Assembly: GCF_008929045.1 (NCBI RefSeq)
Contig: NZ_VFAH01000001.1
Coordinates: forward strand, 666,438 to 730,437
Length of the DNA: 64,000 bases
Direction: 5' to 3'
From: Noviherbaspirillum aerium
Lineage (GTDB): Bacteria; Pseudomonadota; Gammaproteobacteria; Burkholderiales; Burkholderiaceae_D
The notes under the pieces were generated by a model, which was given only the letters and a program-made list of their open reading frames with translations, had not been told where the DNA came from and searched no databases. Both the position numbers and the translations under genes were made by a program. The number at the start of each line of letters is the position of its first letter. Position 1 is the first letter of the stretch. Below are positions 7,685 through 18,154 of the stretch, in pieces.

Positions 7685-9670
7685 ATGCATTCGGCTCTTG
7701 AACTTACCCTGATTCTGCTCAGCACCGCCGTGCTCGGCGTGGTCGTCTTCCGCATGCTTCATCTGCCTCCCATGCTCGGCTATTTGCTGGTCGGCATTGT
7801 CATCGGACCGCATGGCCTGGGACTGGCAAGCGAAAACGTCACGACGCATACGCTGGCCGAGTTCGGCGTGGTGTTCCTGATGTTTTCCATTGGCCTGGAA
7901 TTCTCGCTGCCCAAGCTGTCGGCGATGCGGCGCACCGTGTTCGGCCTGGGCATGGCGCAGGTGTTGCTGACCATCGGCGCCACCATGGTGTTCGGCTGGC
8001 TCGTGGCGCACCTGCTGCCGCAGATGATCGATATCAGCTGGCGCGCCGCCTTCGCTCTGGGCGGCGCGCTGGCCATGTCGTCGACCGCCATCGTGTCGAA
8101 GATGCTGACCGAGCGGCTTGAACTGGAAAGCGAACATGGCCGCCAGATTTTCGGCATTCTGCTGTTTCAGGATCTTGCGGTGGTGCCGCTGCTCATCCTG
8201 GTGCCCGCGCTGGCCAGGAATTCGGATGACCTGATGGCAACCCTGCTGCTGGCGGCGCTGAAGGCCGGCATCGTGCTGGTGCTGCTGCTGGTGATCGGCC
8301 AGCAACTGATGCGCGGCTGGTTCCGCGTGGTGGTCAAGCGGCGCTCGCAGGAACTGTTCATGCTGAACCTGCTGCTGATCACGCTGGGCGCCGCATGGAT
8401 CACCGAAAAGGCGGGACTGTCGCTGGCGCTGGGCGCCTTCGTTGCCGGCATGCTGATTTCGGAGACCGAATACAAGCACCAGGTGGAAGAAGATATCAAG
8501 CCCTTCCGCGATGTCCTGCTGGGCCTGTTTTTCATCACCATCGGCATGCTGCTCAATGTACGGCTGGTTCTGGAGAACTGGTGGCTGGTGCTGCTGCTGC
8601 TGACGGCGCCGGTGCTGCTTAAATTCGCCCTCATCGCCATGCTGGCCAAGCTCACCGGCGTTTCCACCGGCGTCGCGCTGCGCACCGGCCTGGGACTGGC
8701 GCAGGCCGGCGAATTCGGTTTCGTGCTGCTCAACCAGGCCGGCGGCCTGCAGCTCATGGACCCGCTCATCATCCAGCTCATTCTGGCTTCCATGGTGTTG
8801 TCCATGCTGGCAGCGCCGTTCATCATCGACAAATCGGACGCGATCGTCATGAAGCTGTCCGCCAACGAATGGATGATGCAATCGCTGGCGCTGACCCAGA
8901 TCGCCAGCCGTACCATGACGGTGCAAAAGCATGTGCTGATCGCCGGCTTCGGCCGCAGCGGCCAGAGCCTGGCGAAGCTGCTGGAAGAGGAGGGCATCGC
9001 CTATCATGCGCTGGATCTCGATCCCGACCGCGTGCGCGAAGCCCAGGCTGCCGGCGCGAATGTGTCGTATGGCGATGCGGCGCGCAGGGAAAGCCTGGTC
9101 GCCGCCGGCATCCATCGCGCGGCCACGCTGGTCATCACCTTTGCCAGCACGCCATCGGCACTGAAGGTCCTGCATTTTGCGCATGACCTGGCGCCGGCCC
9201 TGCCGGTCATCGTGCGCAGTCATGACGATAGTGATCTTGAGAAGCTGCGCGAGGCGGGTGCTGCCGAAGTCGTGCCGGAAGCCATCGAAGGCAGTCTCAT
9301 GCTGGCATCGCATGCGCTGGTGATGCTGGGCGTACCGCTGCGCCGCGTGGTGCACCGGGTGCAGGCTGCGCGTGATGAGCGCTATGCGTCGCTGCGCGGC
9401 TACTTCCATGGCGCCAGCGATGCGCCCGACGATGCCGAGCATCTGCATGTGCGCCTGCATTCCGTCAATCTGACCGAAGGCGCCAATGCGGTCGGCAAGC
9501 AGCTGTGCGCACTCAAGCTCGCCGAGCTCGGCGCCGAAGTCACCATCGTGCGGCGCGGGAAGAGTCGCATCGATGTCACACCCGAAACCTTGCTGCAGGC
9601 AGGCGATATCGTGGTTCTGCGAGGCACGACGGACGGCGTCGCCAGGGCGGAAGACCGATTGTTGAAATAG
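7685..9670 (+). CDS. KefB-type monovalent cation:proton antiporter with RCK domains
   Basis: This 661-residue CPA2-family inner-membrane protein probably exchanges K+ (or Na+) for H+. About 12-13 hydrophobic segments fill residues 1-385. A cytoplasmic RCK-N domain starts near residue 414 (HVLIAGFGRSGQSLAKLL, a Rossmann GxGxxG nucleotide site), and an RCK-C domain occupies about 570-661. Conserved transport-core motifs include GFGxxLLxxQxx-like FGVVFLMFSIGLEFS near residue 62 and LFQDLAVVPLL near 160. No KefF/KefG ancillary subunit is encoded beside it, so glutathione gating like E. coli KefB cannot be assumed. YbaL-like proteins are an alternative. It is transcribed away from kdsD. Confidence 0.85.
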   Translation: MHSALELTLILLSTAVLGVVVFRMLHLPPMLGYLLVGIVIGPHGLGLASENVTTHTLAEFGVVFLMFSIGLEFSLPKLSAMRRTVFGLGMAQVLLTIGATMVFGWLVAHLLPQMIDISWRAAFALGGALAMSSTAIVSKMLTERLELESEHGRQIFGILLFQDLAVVPLLILVPALARNSDDLMATLLLAALKAGIVLVLLLVIGQQLMRGWFRVVVKRRSQELFMLNLLLITLGAAWITEKAGLSLALGAFVAGMLISETEYKHQVEEDIKPFRDVLLGLFFITIGMLLNVRLVLENWWLVLLLLTAPVLLKFALIAMLAKLTGVSTGVALRTGLGLAQAGEFGFVLLNQAGGLQLMDPLIIQLILASMVLSMLAAPFIIDKSDAIVMKLSANEWMMQSLALTQIASRTMTVQKHVLIAGFGRSGQSLAKLLEEEGIAYHALDLDPDRVREAQAAGANVSYGDAARRESLVAAGIHRAATLVITFASTPSALKVLHFAHDLAPALPVIVRSHDDSDLEKLREAGAAEVVPEAIEGSLMLASHALVMLGVPLRRVVHRVQAARDERYASLRGYFHGASDAPDDAEHLHVRLHSVNLTEGANAVGKQLCALKLAELGAEVTIVRRGKSRIDVTPETLLQAGDIVVLRGTTDGVARAEDRLLK

Positions 9671-9838
9671 CTGACATAGCTGACATAGCCCGGGCAGCGG
9701 ATGCATCGCAGCATCCTTGCGTCTTGAACCTGGCGCACCGCCGGCCGGCGCGTCCGGATTTTCTCTGAAAAACGCAGGCACGCATATCTGGCTACAATGC
9801 CCGTAGTCCATCGGTTTTCGCGTCAACGAAAGTTTTTC

Positions 9839-10756
9839 ATGCAAGTGCTTGAACGCATTCTCGGCATCATCCTGCCGGTCTTCCTCATCATCGCAGTCGG
9901 TTACGGTTATGCCCGTCTGCGCGGCGAACGCGTCAGGACAGACATGCTGTCGGTGAACCGTGTGAGCATGGACGTGCTGTGTCCGCTGCTGATCTTCAGC
10001 GCGCTGGCGGCAAAGGATTTCGATCTGGCGAGCAGCGGCATGCTGATTCTTGCCGGCGTCATCATCTCCCTTGGATCCGGCCTGATCGCCTGGCCGGTGG
10101 CACGGCTGCTTGGCTATGACGCGCGTACTTTCGTGCCGCCCATGATGTACAACAATTGCGGCAACATGGGCTTGCCGCTCGCCGCGCTCGCGTTCGGCAG
10201 TGCCGGCCTTGCCGCTGCCGTGGCGCTGTTCATGGCCTGCAACCTGATTTACTTCTCGGTCGGCATCAAGATCATTGAAAGCGGGCGCAACCAGCGCACG
10301 CCGTTCTGGAAATTTCTGGTCAGCCCGATGATGCTGGCGATGGCCATCGGCATGGTGTTTGCGATCTTTCACATCACTCTGCCGGCGCCCCTGATGGCGG
10401 CCTTGAAAATGCTGGGCGATGCCTGCATTCCCATCATGCTGTTCGCGCTTGGCGTTCGCATGCTGGATGTGAACTTCAACAGCTGGCATATCGGACTGGT
10501 CGGCGCCATCGTCTGCCCGGTGGGCGGACTGATCGTGGCATGGCTGCTGGACCAAGTGCTGACGATGAACGACATGCAGCGCGGCCAGATGTATCTGTTC
10601 GCCGCATTGCCGCCCGCGGTCTTCTGCTTCATGGTGGCGGAGCAATACAAGCAGGAGCCCGACAAGGTGGCTTCGATCGTCCTGCTGGGGAATCTGGCCG
10701 CGCTGGCGTTTGTGCCGGCGGGATTGTGGATGGGCATGCCGGCTACTTCGGGTTGA
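9839..10756 (+). CDS. AEC-family (auxin efflux carrier-like) transporter
   Basis: This 305-residue integral membrane protein with about ten hydrophobic segments matches the bacterial AEC family, whose members export organic acids or other small anions. Characteristic features are the N-terminal GIILPVFLIIAVGYGYARL, the NCGNMGLPLAALAFG segment near residue 102 with its conserved Asn and Pro, and the second inverted half with ACIPIMLFALGVRM near 200. I prefer the ATG at 9839 over an upstream in-frame ATG at 9797, because the extra 14 residues would place charged residues before the first membrane helix and no ribosome site precedes them. The substrate cannot be told from sequence. Confidence 0.83.
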   Translation: MQVLERILGIILPVFLIIAVGYGYARLRGERVRTDMLSVNRVSMDVLCPLLIFSALAAKDFDLASSGMLILAGVIISLGSGLIAWPVARLLGYDARTFVPPMMYNNCGNMGLPLAALAFGSAGLAAAVALFMACNLIYFSVGIKIIESGRNQRTPFWKFLVSPMMLAMAIGMVFAIFHITLPAPLMAALKMLGDACIPIMLFALGVRMLDVNFNSWHIGLVGAIVCPVGGLIVAWLLDQVLTMNDMQRGQMYLFAALPPAVFCFMVAEQYKQEPDKVASIVLLGNLAALAFVPAGLWMGMPATSG

Positions 10757-10763
10757 GCTTGGT

Positions 10764-10894
10764 AAGGGTAGTGCAGGCCTGCTTTGCCGGGGCCAGTCCC
10801 GGCAAAGCAAGTTCCGACGAAGAAGCCAAGGCTCAAGCTTTCTCTGGACAAAAGTCCTTTGTGCAGGCACGGAGGCCGGTACTACCCACCCTTC
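10764..10894. other. structured convergent intergenic region
   Basis: The 144-bp gap between the convergent AEC and acyP genes is rich in inverted repeats. The strongest is a perfect 11-bp stem, GCTTTGCCGGG (10781-10791), loop GCCAGT, CCCGGCAAAGC (10798-10808). A smaller hairpin, GGAC-AAAA-GTCC, lies near 10849. GGGTAGT near 10766 can pair with ACTACCC near 10883, so one long-range stem may enclose the whole block. No T-run follows the main stem. It may act as a bidirectional transcription end. Confidence 0.45.
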
Positions 10895-10900
10895 ATTAGA

Positions 10901-11182
10901 CTATTGCGTCGCCAGCACCTCGAAGCCGTCGCCAGGCAGCGCGGCGTCATCGATGGAGGCAACAACAACATCACTCACCCGCGCTCCCGGCGGCCCGCGC
11001 CGCGACCACGCGACCATCTGCTCGACCGCCTCCGGCGCGCCGCGCACGGCGGCTTCCACCGAGCCGTCGGTGCGGTTGCGCACCCAGCCCGACAGATGCA
11101 GGCTGCGCGCCTGCGCCGCGAACGAGGCGCGGTAGCCGACGCCCTGGACCTTGCCGCTGATGCGCAGATGCCTGGCCGTCAT
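10901..11182 (-). CDS. acyP: acylphosphatase
   Basis: This 93-residue small cytoplasmic enzyme hydrolyses acyl phosphates such as acetyl phosphate and carbamoyl phosphate. The signature VQGVGYRAS near residue 13 supplies the catalytic Arg and phosphate-binding loop. [17 protein letters not shown] near residue 32 supplies the catalytic Asn. The start codon overlaps the stop of uvrA (ATGA at 11182-11179), so it is translated as the last gene of a uvrA-acyP unit. Length and both signatures are complete. Confidence 0.94.
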   Translation of the reverse strand: MTARHLRISGKVQGVGYRASFAAQARSLHLSGWVRNRTDGSVEAAVRGAPEAVEQMVAWSRRGPPGARVSDVVVASIDDAALPGDGFEVLATQ

Positions 11183-14031
11183 TTCTTCTTCAGCATCGGA
11201 GCGAGATACTTGCCGGTGAAGCTGGCAGGATTCTTCGCCACATCTTCCGGCGTGCCGTTGCCGATGATCTGTCCGCCGCCGGCGCCGCCTTCCGGACCCA
11301 GGTCGATGATCCAGTCTGCCGTCTTGATCACATCGAGATTGTGCTCGATGATCACCACGGTGTTGCCCTGGTCGCGCAAGCGATGGATCACCTTCAGCAG
11401 CAGGTCGATGTCGTGGAAGTGCAGGCCGGTGGTCGGCTCGTCCAGGATATACAGCGTGCGGCCGGTGTCGCGCTTGGACAGTTCCAGCGACAGCTTGACG
11501 CGCTGCGCCTCGCCGCCGGAGAGCGTGGTCGCGCTCTGGCCGAGGCGGATGTAGCCGAGACCGACATCGAGCAGGGTCTGCAGCTTGCGCGCCACGACAG
11601 GCACCGGCTTGAAGAATTCATGCGCTTCCTCGACCGTCATGTCGAGCACTTCGTGAATGCTCTTGCCCTTGTACTGCACCTCCAGGGTTTCGCGGTTGTA
11701 GCGCTTGCCGTGGCAGACATCGCACGGCACGTACACGTCCGGCAGGAAATGCATCTCCACCTTGAGCACGCCGTCGCCCTGGCAGGCTTCGCAGCGGCCG
11801 CCCTTGACGTTGAACGAGAAACGGCCGGCTGAATAACCGCGCTCCTTGGCGGTCGGCACGGTCGAGAACAAATCGCGGATCGGCGTGAAGAGGCCGGTGT
11901 AGGTCGCCGGGTTGGAGCGCGGGGTGCGCCCGATCGGCGCCTGGTCGACAGCGATGACCTTGTCGAAATGCTCCAGTCCGGAGATCGACTCGTAGGGCGC
12001 CGGTTCCGCCTGCGAACCGTACAGGTGGCGCGACGCCGCGTGATACAGCGTGTCGTTGATCAGCGTCGACTTGCCCGAGCCGGACACGCCGGTGATGCAG
12101 GTCAGCAAGCCGACCGGCAGCTCCAGCGTGACGTTCTTGAGGTTGTTGCCGGTGGCGCCGGAAATGACCAGCTGGCGCTCGGGATTGGCCGGCGTGCGCT
12201 TTTTCGGCACATGGATCGCCAGCGTGCCGTTGAGGTACTTCGCGGTCAGCGACTTCTTGTTCTTCAGGATGTCGGGCAGCGGTCCGCGGGCAATGACCTC
12301 GCCGCCGTGCACGCCGGCGCCGATGCCCATGTCGACCACATAGTCGGCGCAGCGGATGGCATCCTCGTCATGTTCCACCACCAGCACGCTGTTGCCGATG
12401 TCGCGCAGATGCTGCAGCGTCGCGATCAGGCGGTCGTTGTCGCGCTGGTGCAGGCCGATCGACGGTTCATCCAGCACGTACATCACGCCGGTCAGGCCGG
12501 AGCCGATCTGCGAAGCCAGCCGGATGCGCTGCGCTTCGCCGCCGGACAGCGTATCGGCGCTGCGCTCCAGCGACAGATAATCGAGGCCGACATTGTTCAG
12601 GAACTTCAGCCGGGAGACGATTTCCTTGATGATGCGGTCGGCGATCTCTTTTTTCGCACCGGTCAGCTTGAGCTTTTCGAAGAACTCCAGGGTTTCGCGC
12701 AGCGGCGTCGACGCCACCTCATAGATCGCGCGCTCCTGCTTGCCGTTGCCTACCTTGACATGGCGCGCCTCGATGCGAAGGCGCGCGCCTTCGCATGCCG
12801 GGCAGGCTTTCTGGTTGATGAACTTGGCCAGCTCTTCCTTCACCGCCATCGAATCGGTTTCCCGGTAGCGGCGCTGCAGGTTGTTGACCACGCCTTCGAA
12901 GGTATGCTCCCGCACCACCGAGCGGCCGCGTTCGTTCACGTAGGTGAACGGCACGGTCTGGCGGCCGGAGCCGTACAGCACGACCTGCTGGGCCGAGGCC
13001 GCCAGCTTTTCGAACGGCGTATCGACATCGAAGTTGTAATGCTCGGCCAGGCTCGACAGCATCTGGAAATAGAACTGGTTGCGGCGGTCCCATCCCTTGA
13101 CCGCGCCGCTGGCCAGCGACAGGTTGGGGAAGGCGACGATGCGCTTGGGGTCGAAGAACTCGATATGGCCGAGGCCGTCGCACTCCGGGCAGGCGCCCAT
13201 CGGATTGTTGAACGAGAACAGGCGGGGTTCCAGTTCTTGCAGCGAATAGCCGCAGGTCGCGCAGGCGAACTTGTTCGAGTACAGGTGTTCCTTGCCGCCA
13301 TCCATTTCAAGCGCGATGGCTCGCCCTTCGGCCAGCCGCAGGGCGGTTTCGAAGCTCTCCGCCAGGCGCTGCTTGATATCGGCCTTGACCTTGACGCGGT
13401 CGATCACGACGTCGATGGTGTGCTTTTCCGTCTTCTTCAGTTTCGGCAGGTCGTCGACTTCATAGATCTTCGCCGCATGGGTCCCGCTCTGGATGCGGAA
13501 GCGCACGAAACCCTGTGCCTGCATCTGTTCGAACAGATCGACATGCTCGCCCTTGCGATTGGCGACCACGGGTGCGAGGATCATCAGCTTGGTGTCTTCC
13601 GGCATTGCCAGCACGGCATCCACCATCTGCGACACCGATTGCGCCGCCAGCGGGTTTTCCGGATGGGTCGGGCAATAGGGCGTGCCGACGCGGGCGTACA
13701 GCAGGCGCAGGTAATCGTGAATCTCGGTCACGGTGCCGACCGTCGAGCGCGGATTGTGCGAGGTCGCCTTCTGCTCGATCGAAATCGCCGGCGACAGTCC
13801 CTCGATCATGTCCACGTCCGGCTTTTCCATCAGCTGCAGGAACTGGCGGGCATAGGCCGACAACGACTCGACGTAGCGGCGCTGGCCTTCGGCATACAGG
13901 GTGTCGAAGGCCAGCGAGGATTTTCCGGAACCGGACAGGCCGGTGATGACGATGAGCTTGTTGCGGGGTAATTCGAGACTGATGTTTTTCAGGTTGTGGG
14001 TACGGGCACCGCGAATTCTTATTTCTTCCAT
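11179..14031 (-). CDS. uvrA: excinuclease ABC subunit A
   Basis: This 950-residue DNA damage sensor of nucleotide excision repair loads UvrB at lesions. It has two ABC ATPase halves, with Walker [14 protein letters not shown] near residue 31 and [17 protein letters not shown] near 650, and signatures [14 protein letters not shown] and [15 protein letters not shown]. Zinc-binding Cys pairs are visible as CATCGYS with CPECDG, CPACEG, and CEACQGDG with CDVCHG. I chose the ATG at 14031 ([16 protein letters not shown]), the standard family N-terminus, over an in-frame codon at 14103; a GGAAAG ribosome site precedes it. No recognisable LexA box is present upstream. Confidence 0.98.
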   Translation of the reverse strand: MEEIRIRGARTHNLKNISLELPRNKLIVITGLSGSGKSSLAFDTLYAEGQRRYVESLSAYARQFLQLMEKPDVDMIEGLSPAISIEQKATSHNPRSTVGTVTEIHDYLRLLYARVGTPYCPTHPENPLAAQSVSQMVDAVLAMPEDTKLMILAPVVANRKGEHVDLFEQMQAQGFVRFRIQSGTHAAKIYEVDDLPKLKKTEKHTIDVVIDRVKVKADIKQRLAESFETALRLAEGRAIALEMDGGKEHLYSNKFACATCGYSLQELEPRLFSFNNPMGACPECDGLGHIEFFDPKRIVAFPNLSLASGAVKGWDRRNQFYFQMLSSLAEHYNFDVDTPFEKLAASAQQVVLYGSGRQTVPFTYVNERGRSVVREHTFEGVVNNLQRRYRETDSMAVKEELAKFINQKACPACEGARLRIEARHVKVGNGKQERAIYEVASTPLRETLEFFEKLKLTGAKKEIADRIIKEIVSRLKFLNNVGLDYLSLERSADTLSGGEAQRIRLASQIGSGLTGVMYVLDEPSIGLHQRDNDRLIATLQHLRDIGNSVLVVEHDEDAIRCADYVVDMGIGAGVHGGEVIARGPLPDILKNKKSLTAKYLNGTLAIHVPKKRTPANPERQLVISGATGNNLKNVTLELPVGLLTCITGVSGSGKSTLINDTLYHAASRHLYGSQAEPAPYESISGLEHFDKVIAVDQAPIGRTPRSNPATYTGLFTPIRDLFSTVPTAKERGYSAGRFSFNVKGGRCEACQGDGVLKVEMHFLPDVYVPCDVCHGKRYNRETLEVQYKGKSIHEVLDMTVEEAHEFFKPVPVVARKLQTLLDVGLGYIRLGQSATTLSGGEAQRVKLSLELSKRDTGRTLYILDEPTTGLHFHDIDLLLKVIHRLRDQGNTVVIIEHNLDVIKTADWIIDLGPEGGAGGGQIIGNGTPEDVAKNPASFTGKYLAPMLKKK

Positions 14032-14338
14032 GAACTGCTTTCCAGTTAGGGCTTGTCCAGACAATTGATCGATATGCAACAGCGCAATGACGCAATAGCG
14101 CAATAGAAGGCAAACAGGGCACTGCAGTCAGACAGAGCGAAAGGCGTTGCGAGGGATGGTTTTGCGGATCTCGCGCATGCATATTCCGGGCATGCAAACA
14201 TCATCGGGCGGCAGGGCGGTCGCGGCCGCCGGCCGTCGATGACGAAACCTCAACAACGCTTGGCCTGTCGGGCTTTATACGGGTCAACCTGCTACTATAG
14301 CGGGTTTTAAAGTCCGTCGTATCTTCTGGATTCCAGCC
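14032..14338. other. divergent uvrA / MFS intergenic region
   Basis: This 307-bp gap separates divergent uvrA and the MFS gene and must hold both promoters. The only motif I can point to is a -10-like TACTAT at 14293-14298 on the plus strand, without a well-placed -35. I looked for a CTGT-N8-ACAG SOS box and saw none. The stretch has several CGCAAT/GCAATG repeats near 14090-14105 but no open frame of note. Confidence 0.4.
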
Positions 14339-15583
14339 GTGAGCACCGTGTCAGCTACCTCTCCCGCCGACGACATCAGCACCCGCATGAGCGCGACGGA
14401 AATTCGTGCCAGCTTGTCATTGGCATCGATTTTCGCGTTGCGCATGCTGGGCATGTTCCTCATCCTTCCCGTATTTGCCGTGCATGCAAAAACATTGCCG
14501 GGCGGCGATAACGCCACCCTGGTCGGCATTGCCATGGGCATCTACGGATTGACGCAATCCTTCGGACAGATTCCATATGGGGTCGCTTCCGACAAATACG
14601 GCCGCAAGCGCGTGATTATTATCGGGCTTGTTCTTTTCGCGCTCGGCTCGTTCATCGCGGCGGCATCCGATACCCTGTTATGGGTGACTATCGGCCGCGC
14701 CATCCAGGGCGCCGGCGCCATCTCGGCCGCGGTAACCGCCCTGATTGCCGACACCACCCGCGAAGAGCATCGCACCAAGGCCATGGCAATGGTCGGCGGC
14801 TCCATCGGCCTGACGTTCGCGCTGTCGCTCATTGCCGCGCCCGTGATGTACAGCCTGATCGGCATGGGTGGAATCTTTGCGCTGACCGGCATGCTGTCCA
14901 TCCTGGCCATTCTGGTGGTTGTCTATGTCGTCCCGGCACCGGCCCCGATCACGGTCACCAAGCGGGTACCGTTTTCCGCCATCCTCGCCGACAAGGAACT
15001 GATGCGCCTGAATTACGGCGTATTCGCGCTGCACATGACCCAGATGGCGATGTTCGTCGTGGTGCCGGCGGCGCTGGTGGAATATGCGGGGCTGCCGCTT
15101 GCGGCGCACTGGAAGGTGTACCTGCCGGTGGTGCTGGCATCCTTTGCGCTGATGCTGCCGCCGGTTTTTGCCGGCGAGCGCCGGGGCAGGATGAAAGCCG
15201 TCTTTGTCGGTGCAATTGCCCTCATGCTGGCGGTGCAGGTCGGATTGTGGCTTTTCATGTCCCAGCCGGGCACGCACTGGCTGGTATTGGTCGGATTGCT
15301 GTTGGCGTTTTTCGTTTCTTTCAATATTCTTGAGGCTTGCCAGCCGTCCCTGGTTTCACGCATCGCGCCCGCTGCCGCCAAGGGGTCGGCGCTGGGCGTC
15401 TACAACACCATGCAGGCGCTCGGATTGTTCTGCGGCGGGGCGTTCGGCGGCTGGCTGAAGCAGCATGTCGGCGCATCATCCGTGTTCGCAGTCGGCGCGG
15501 CGCTCACTGTTGTCTGGCTTATAATTGCCGCCAGCATGAAGAACCTGCCGCGCCGCGGCAGCGCAGCCGAGAAGGCTGTCTGA
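14339..15583 (+). CDS. MFS transporter (YajR-like)
   Basis: This 414-residue protein has about 12 membrane segments and is probably a proton-driven efflux permease. The MFS signature between helices 2 and 3 is present as [13 protein letters not shown] near residue 81, and the helix-5 motif C-like segment [18 protein letters not shown] lies near 151. The N-terminus has about 30 hydrophilic residues. The first in-frame start is GTG at 14339; an ATG at 14387 would remove 16 residues and is a reasonable alternative. The gene sits between uvrA and ssb, a common betaproteobacterial order. The substrate is unknown. Confidence 0.87.
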   Translation: MSTVSATSPADDISTRMSATEIRASLSLASIFALRMLGMFLILPVFAVHAKTLPGGDNATLVGIAMGIYGLTQSFGQIPYGVASDKYGRKRVIIIGLVLFALGSFIAAASDTLLWVTIGRAIQGAGAISAAVTALIADTTREEHRTKAMAMVGGSIGLTFALSLIAAPVMYSLIGMGGIFALTGMLSILAILVVVYVVPAPAPITVTKRVPFSAILADKELMRLNYGVFALHMTQMAMFVVVPAALVEYAGLPLAAHWKVYLPVVLASFALMLPPVFAGERRGRMKAVFVGAIALMLAVQVGLWLFMSQPGTHWLVLVGLLLAFFVSFNILEACQPSLVSRIAPAAAKGSALGVYNTMQALGLFCGGAFGGWLKQHVGASSVFAVGAALTVVWLIIAASMKNLPRRGSAAEKAV

Positions 15584-15657
15584 AGCGGGCGTCCGGCGCT
15601 ATCGCATTGCATGTCGATCAATTACGATCATTATTGAGTCAGCTTGAGGAGAAATAT

Positions 15658-16167
15658 ATGGCATCGGTCAACAAGGTCATCATCGTCGGCAACCTGGGGC
15701 GCGATCCGGAAACGCGTTACATGCCGAACGGCGATGCAGTCACCAACGTCGCAGTCGCGACCACCGAGAGCTGGAAAGACAAGAACAGCGGAGAAAAGAA
15801 GGAGTTGACCGAGTGGCACCGGATCACCTTCTATCGCAAGCTGGCCGAAATCGCCGGTCAGTACCTGAAGAAGGGTTCGCAGATCTACGTCGAGGGCCGC
15901 CTGCAGACGCGCAAGTGGACCGACAAGGACGGCGTCGAGCGCTATACCACTGAAATCATCGCCGATACCATGCAGATGCTGGGCAGCCGCCAGGGCATGG
16001 GCGGAGGCGCGTCGATGGACGACGATTACGGCAGCAGCGCTCCGGCACCGCGCCAGAGCAGCCCGAGCGCCGGCGCCGGTGCCGGCAATGGAGGCGGAGG
16101 CGCTTCCCGCGGCGCCAGCCGACCGGCACCGAATTTCAGCGACATGGACGACGATATTCCTTTCTGA
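15658..16167 (+). CDS. ssb: single-stranded DNA-binding protein
   Basis: This 169-residue protein coats single-stranded DNA in replication and repair. The OB fold spans residues 1-110 ([20 protein letters not shown], then [20 protein letters not shown] near 52). A Gly/Ser/Ala/Pro-rich linker follows, ending in the acidic C-terminal peptide MDDDIPF that recruits DNA-repair and replication partners. I chose the ATG at 15658 because it follows a strong GAGGAGAA ribosome site and gives the canonical N-terminus; longer in-frame readings overlap the MFS gene. A good terminator follows 20 bp after the stop. Confidence 0.98.
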   Translation: MASVNKVIIVGNLGRDPETRYMPNGDAVTNVAVATTESWKDKNSGEKKELTEWHRITFYRKLAEIAGQYLKKGSQIYVEGRLQTRKWTDKDGVERYTTEIIADTMQMLGSRQGMGGGASMDDDYGSSAPAPRQSSPSAGAGAGNGGGGASRGASRPAPNFSDMDDDIPF

Positions 16168-16186
16168 GGACTTGCTGCCCGCTGGA

Positions 16187-16211
16187 AAAAAGCCCCGTCA
16201 TGGGGCTTTTT
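16187..16211 (+). terminator. intrinsic terminator of ssb
   Basis: AAAAAGCCCC, loop GTCAT, GGGGCTTTTT (stem 16187-16196 with 16202-16211), extending into a seven-base T-run, lies just past the ssb stop. It has the classic bidirectional A/T-flanked form. Confidence 0.9.
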
Positions 16212-16264
16212 TTATGGAAAATCATAGGCTTGCCACAGTTTCTGTAACGTTTACTGGAAGTTTT

Positions 16265-16294
16265 TTGTAGTGCGTGAAATTTCCCGCCTACAAT
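16265..16294 (+). promoter_or_regulatory. putative sigma-70 promoter of the GGDEF-EAL gene
   Basis: A -35-like TTGTAG (16265-16270) and a -10-like TACAAT (16289-16294) are separated by 18 bases in an AT-rich stretch about 100 bp before the GGDEF-EAL start. The location after the ssb terminator fits a new transcription unit. Prediction is by eye only. Confidence 0.45.
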
Positions 16295-16392
16295 TTGTTA
16301 AGATGGTGGAACATATGGCCTGAACAGGGCTGATTTCCTATCGACAAAGAAAACGTCGAGTGAAAGCTTCTTAAGAAGATTAGCGTTTAATC

Positions 16393-18141
16393 ATGTTTTC
16401 CATGCGCCGCGACCGGACCGAACTTGCTGCACAGGTACAGCTTGAAAGCCTCATGGAGGCGGCTGGCGATGCAGTGTTCCGGCTCGATTCCAAGGGCATG
16501 ATTCTTTATGCAAGCCGTCGTGCCGGTGAACTCATGTCGCCCGGGGAGAGCCTCGCCGGCGAGCGGCTCGAAGATTTCGTGATGCCGGCCGACCGCCCGG
16601 TCGTTGGCATGGTGATTTCCCAGGTCGTCGGCTCCGGCCAGCCGGGCAAGGTCAATGTCCGCCTCAAAACCCTCTCGGCATCGCTATGGGTTGAATTGCA
16701 GGTGACTGCCTATGCCGGCGCCGAGGGCGCGCAGGAACTGCTGGCCGTCGGGCGCGACATCTCGAGCCAGCAGGCTACCGAAGAGCGGCTGCGCCACATG
16801 GCGACTCATGATGCATTGACCGGCCTGCCCAATCGCTCCCTCTTGTCCGACCGTATCCGCATGGCGATCGCCCAGTCGCGTCGCACCGGCCGGGGTTTCG
16901 CCATCCTGGCGCTGGATCTCGATGGGTTCAAGAAGGTCAACGATGCGCTGGGACATCCGGTCGGCGATGCCTTGCTGAGAGTGGCGGCGACGCGCCTGGT
17001 CGACACCCTGCGCGACATCGATACCCTCGCGCGCGTCGGCGGCGACGAATTCGTGGCGGTGCTGCCCGGCGCCATTGCCGAAGCCGAAATCCAGATCATT
17101 GCCCGCCGCATGATCTCCACCATGCAATTGCCCTTCGAAATCCAGGGTCATACGCTGTATGTCGGCACCTCGATCGGCGTGGCGGTGTTTCCCGAACATG
17201 GCGACAGCGAAGTCAAGCTGCTCGCGCATGCCGACACCGCGATGTATCGCGCCAAGGAAACCGGCAAGGCACGCTGCGTCATCTACAATCACGAAAAATT
17301 CACCCAGCCGGAACATGATGTCTCGATGGAAGCGGCAATGTTCCAGGCGGTGCGCGACGGCGAATTCCTGCTGCACTACCAGCCGATCGTCGATGCCCGC
17401 AGCCGTCAGATCATGGGCTTCGAAGCGCTGATGCGCTGGGCCAGGCCGGGGCAGGGCATGGTGTCGCCGGCGCAGTTCATTCCGATGGCCGAAAGCAATG
17501 GCCTGATCAACCTGCTGGGCGCCTGGGCGCTGAAATCGGCCTGCGTGCAGATCAAGCGTTTCGAGGAAATCGCCGGCCGCCCGCTGTATGTCTCGGTCAA
17601 CGTCAGTCCACGCCAGTTCCGCAACGACCAGTTCCTCGACATCATGGACGAGGCCATGGCCTTGTCCGGGCTCGATGGCCAGCAGCTTCTGCTGGAAATC
17701 ACCGAGGGCATCCTGATGTCCGATCCCGAGCATGCCGAAGCGCTCCTGACTGCGATGACTTCGCGCAATGTGCGCATCGCGATCGACGACTTCGGCACCG
17801 GCTATTCCTCGCTGGCCTATCTGAAGCGCTTCCCGATCGCCACGCTGAAGATCGATCGTGCCTTCATCAAGGACGTGCCGACCTCGGTCAAGGATGTGGC
17901 GATCTGCAATGTGGTGCTGAGCCTTGCCAGCCATCTCAACCTGAGCACGGTGGCCGAAGGCGTGGAAAACGAAGAGCAGCTCGAGTTCCTTGCGACCCAC
18001 GGCTGCGGTTTGATCCAGGGCTTCCATACCGGCCGGCCCCTGCTGCCGGACGATATCATCGCCTTGCTCAAGGCGCAGCAGCAGGCATCCCGGCCTGCTA
18101 GCCCGAAGCAGGCTGCCGTGCCGGCTGCCGCCATGCAATAG
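16393..18141 (+). CDS. PAS-GGDEF-EAL cyclic-di-GMP signalling protein
   Basis: This 582-residue cytoplasmic protein, with no membrane segment visible, probably makes and/or degrades c-di-GMP. A PAS sensor domain occupies about residues 20-125. The diguanylate cyclase domain has an intact GGDEF at 216-220, preceded five residues earlier by an RDID inhibitory I-site (207-210). The phosphodiesterase domain has EAL at 344-346 and retains VNVSPRQF, LEITEG, IDDFGTGYSS, LKIDRAFI and VAEGVEN, so its metal and substrate residues look complete. The C-terminal 25 residues are Ala/Gln/Pro-rich. It lies 13 bp upstream of an HDOD gene and is probably cotranscribed with it. Which activity dominates cannot be told from sequence. 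Confidence 0.92.
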   Translation: MFSMRRDRTELAAQVQLESLMEAAGDAVFRLDSKGMILYASRRAGELMSPGESLAGERLEDFVMPADRPVVGMVISQVVGSGQPGKVNVRLKTLSASLWVELQVTAYAGAEGAQELLAVGRDISSQQATEERLRHMATHDALTGLPNRSLLSDRIRMAIAQSRRTGRGFAILALDLDGFKKVNDALGHPVGDALLRVAATRLVDTLRDIDTLARVGGDEFVAVLPGAIAEAEIQIIARRMISTMQLPFEIQGHTLYVGTSIGVAVFPEHGDSEVKLLAHADTAMYRAKETGKARCVIYNHEKFTQPEHDVSMEAAMFQAVRDGEFLLHYQPIVDARSRQIMGFEALMRWARPGQGMVSPAQFIPMAESNGLINLLGAWALKSACVQIKRFEEIAGRPLYVSVNVSPRQFRNDQFLDIMDEAMALSGLDGQQLLLEITEGILMSDPEHAEALLTAMTSRNVRIAIDDFGTGYSSLAYLKRFPIATLKIDRAFIKDVPTSVKDVAICNVVLSLASHLNLSTVAEGVENEEQLEFLATHGCGLIQGFHTGRPLLPDDIIALLKAQQQASRPASPKQAAVPAAAMQ

Positions 18142-18154
18142 CGGAACCGACTTG

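Noticed and set aside
7622..10870. A 1082-codon antisense frame spanning the antiporter and AEC genes
   Set aside because: It crosses two real genes and their gap, is dominated by His/Gln/Arg repeats typical of antisense reading of Leu/Ala-rich membrane proteins, and has no recognisable domain.
11968..13971. A 667-codon frame antisense to uvrA, with similar ones at 16684-18648, 34979-36976, 46437-48239 and 56105-57778
   Set aside because: All are codon-bias shadows of well-conserved genes; none has a start context, motif or promoter of its own.
14032..14338. Possible SOS (LexA) box between uvrA and the MFS gene
   Set aside because: No CTGT-N8-ACAG-like dyad was found; the nearest CTG-rich stretch near 14290 lacks the second half.
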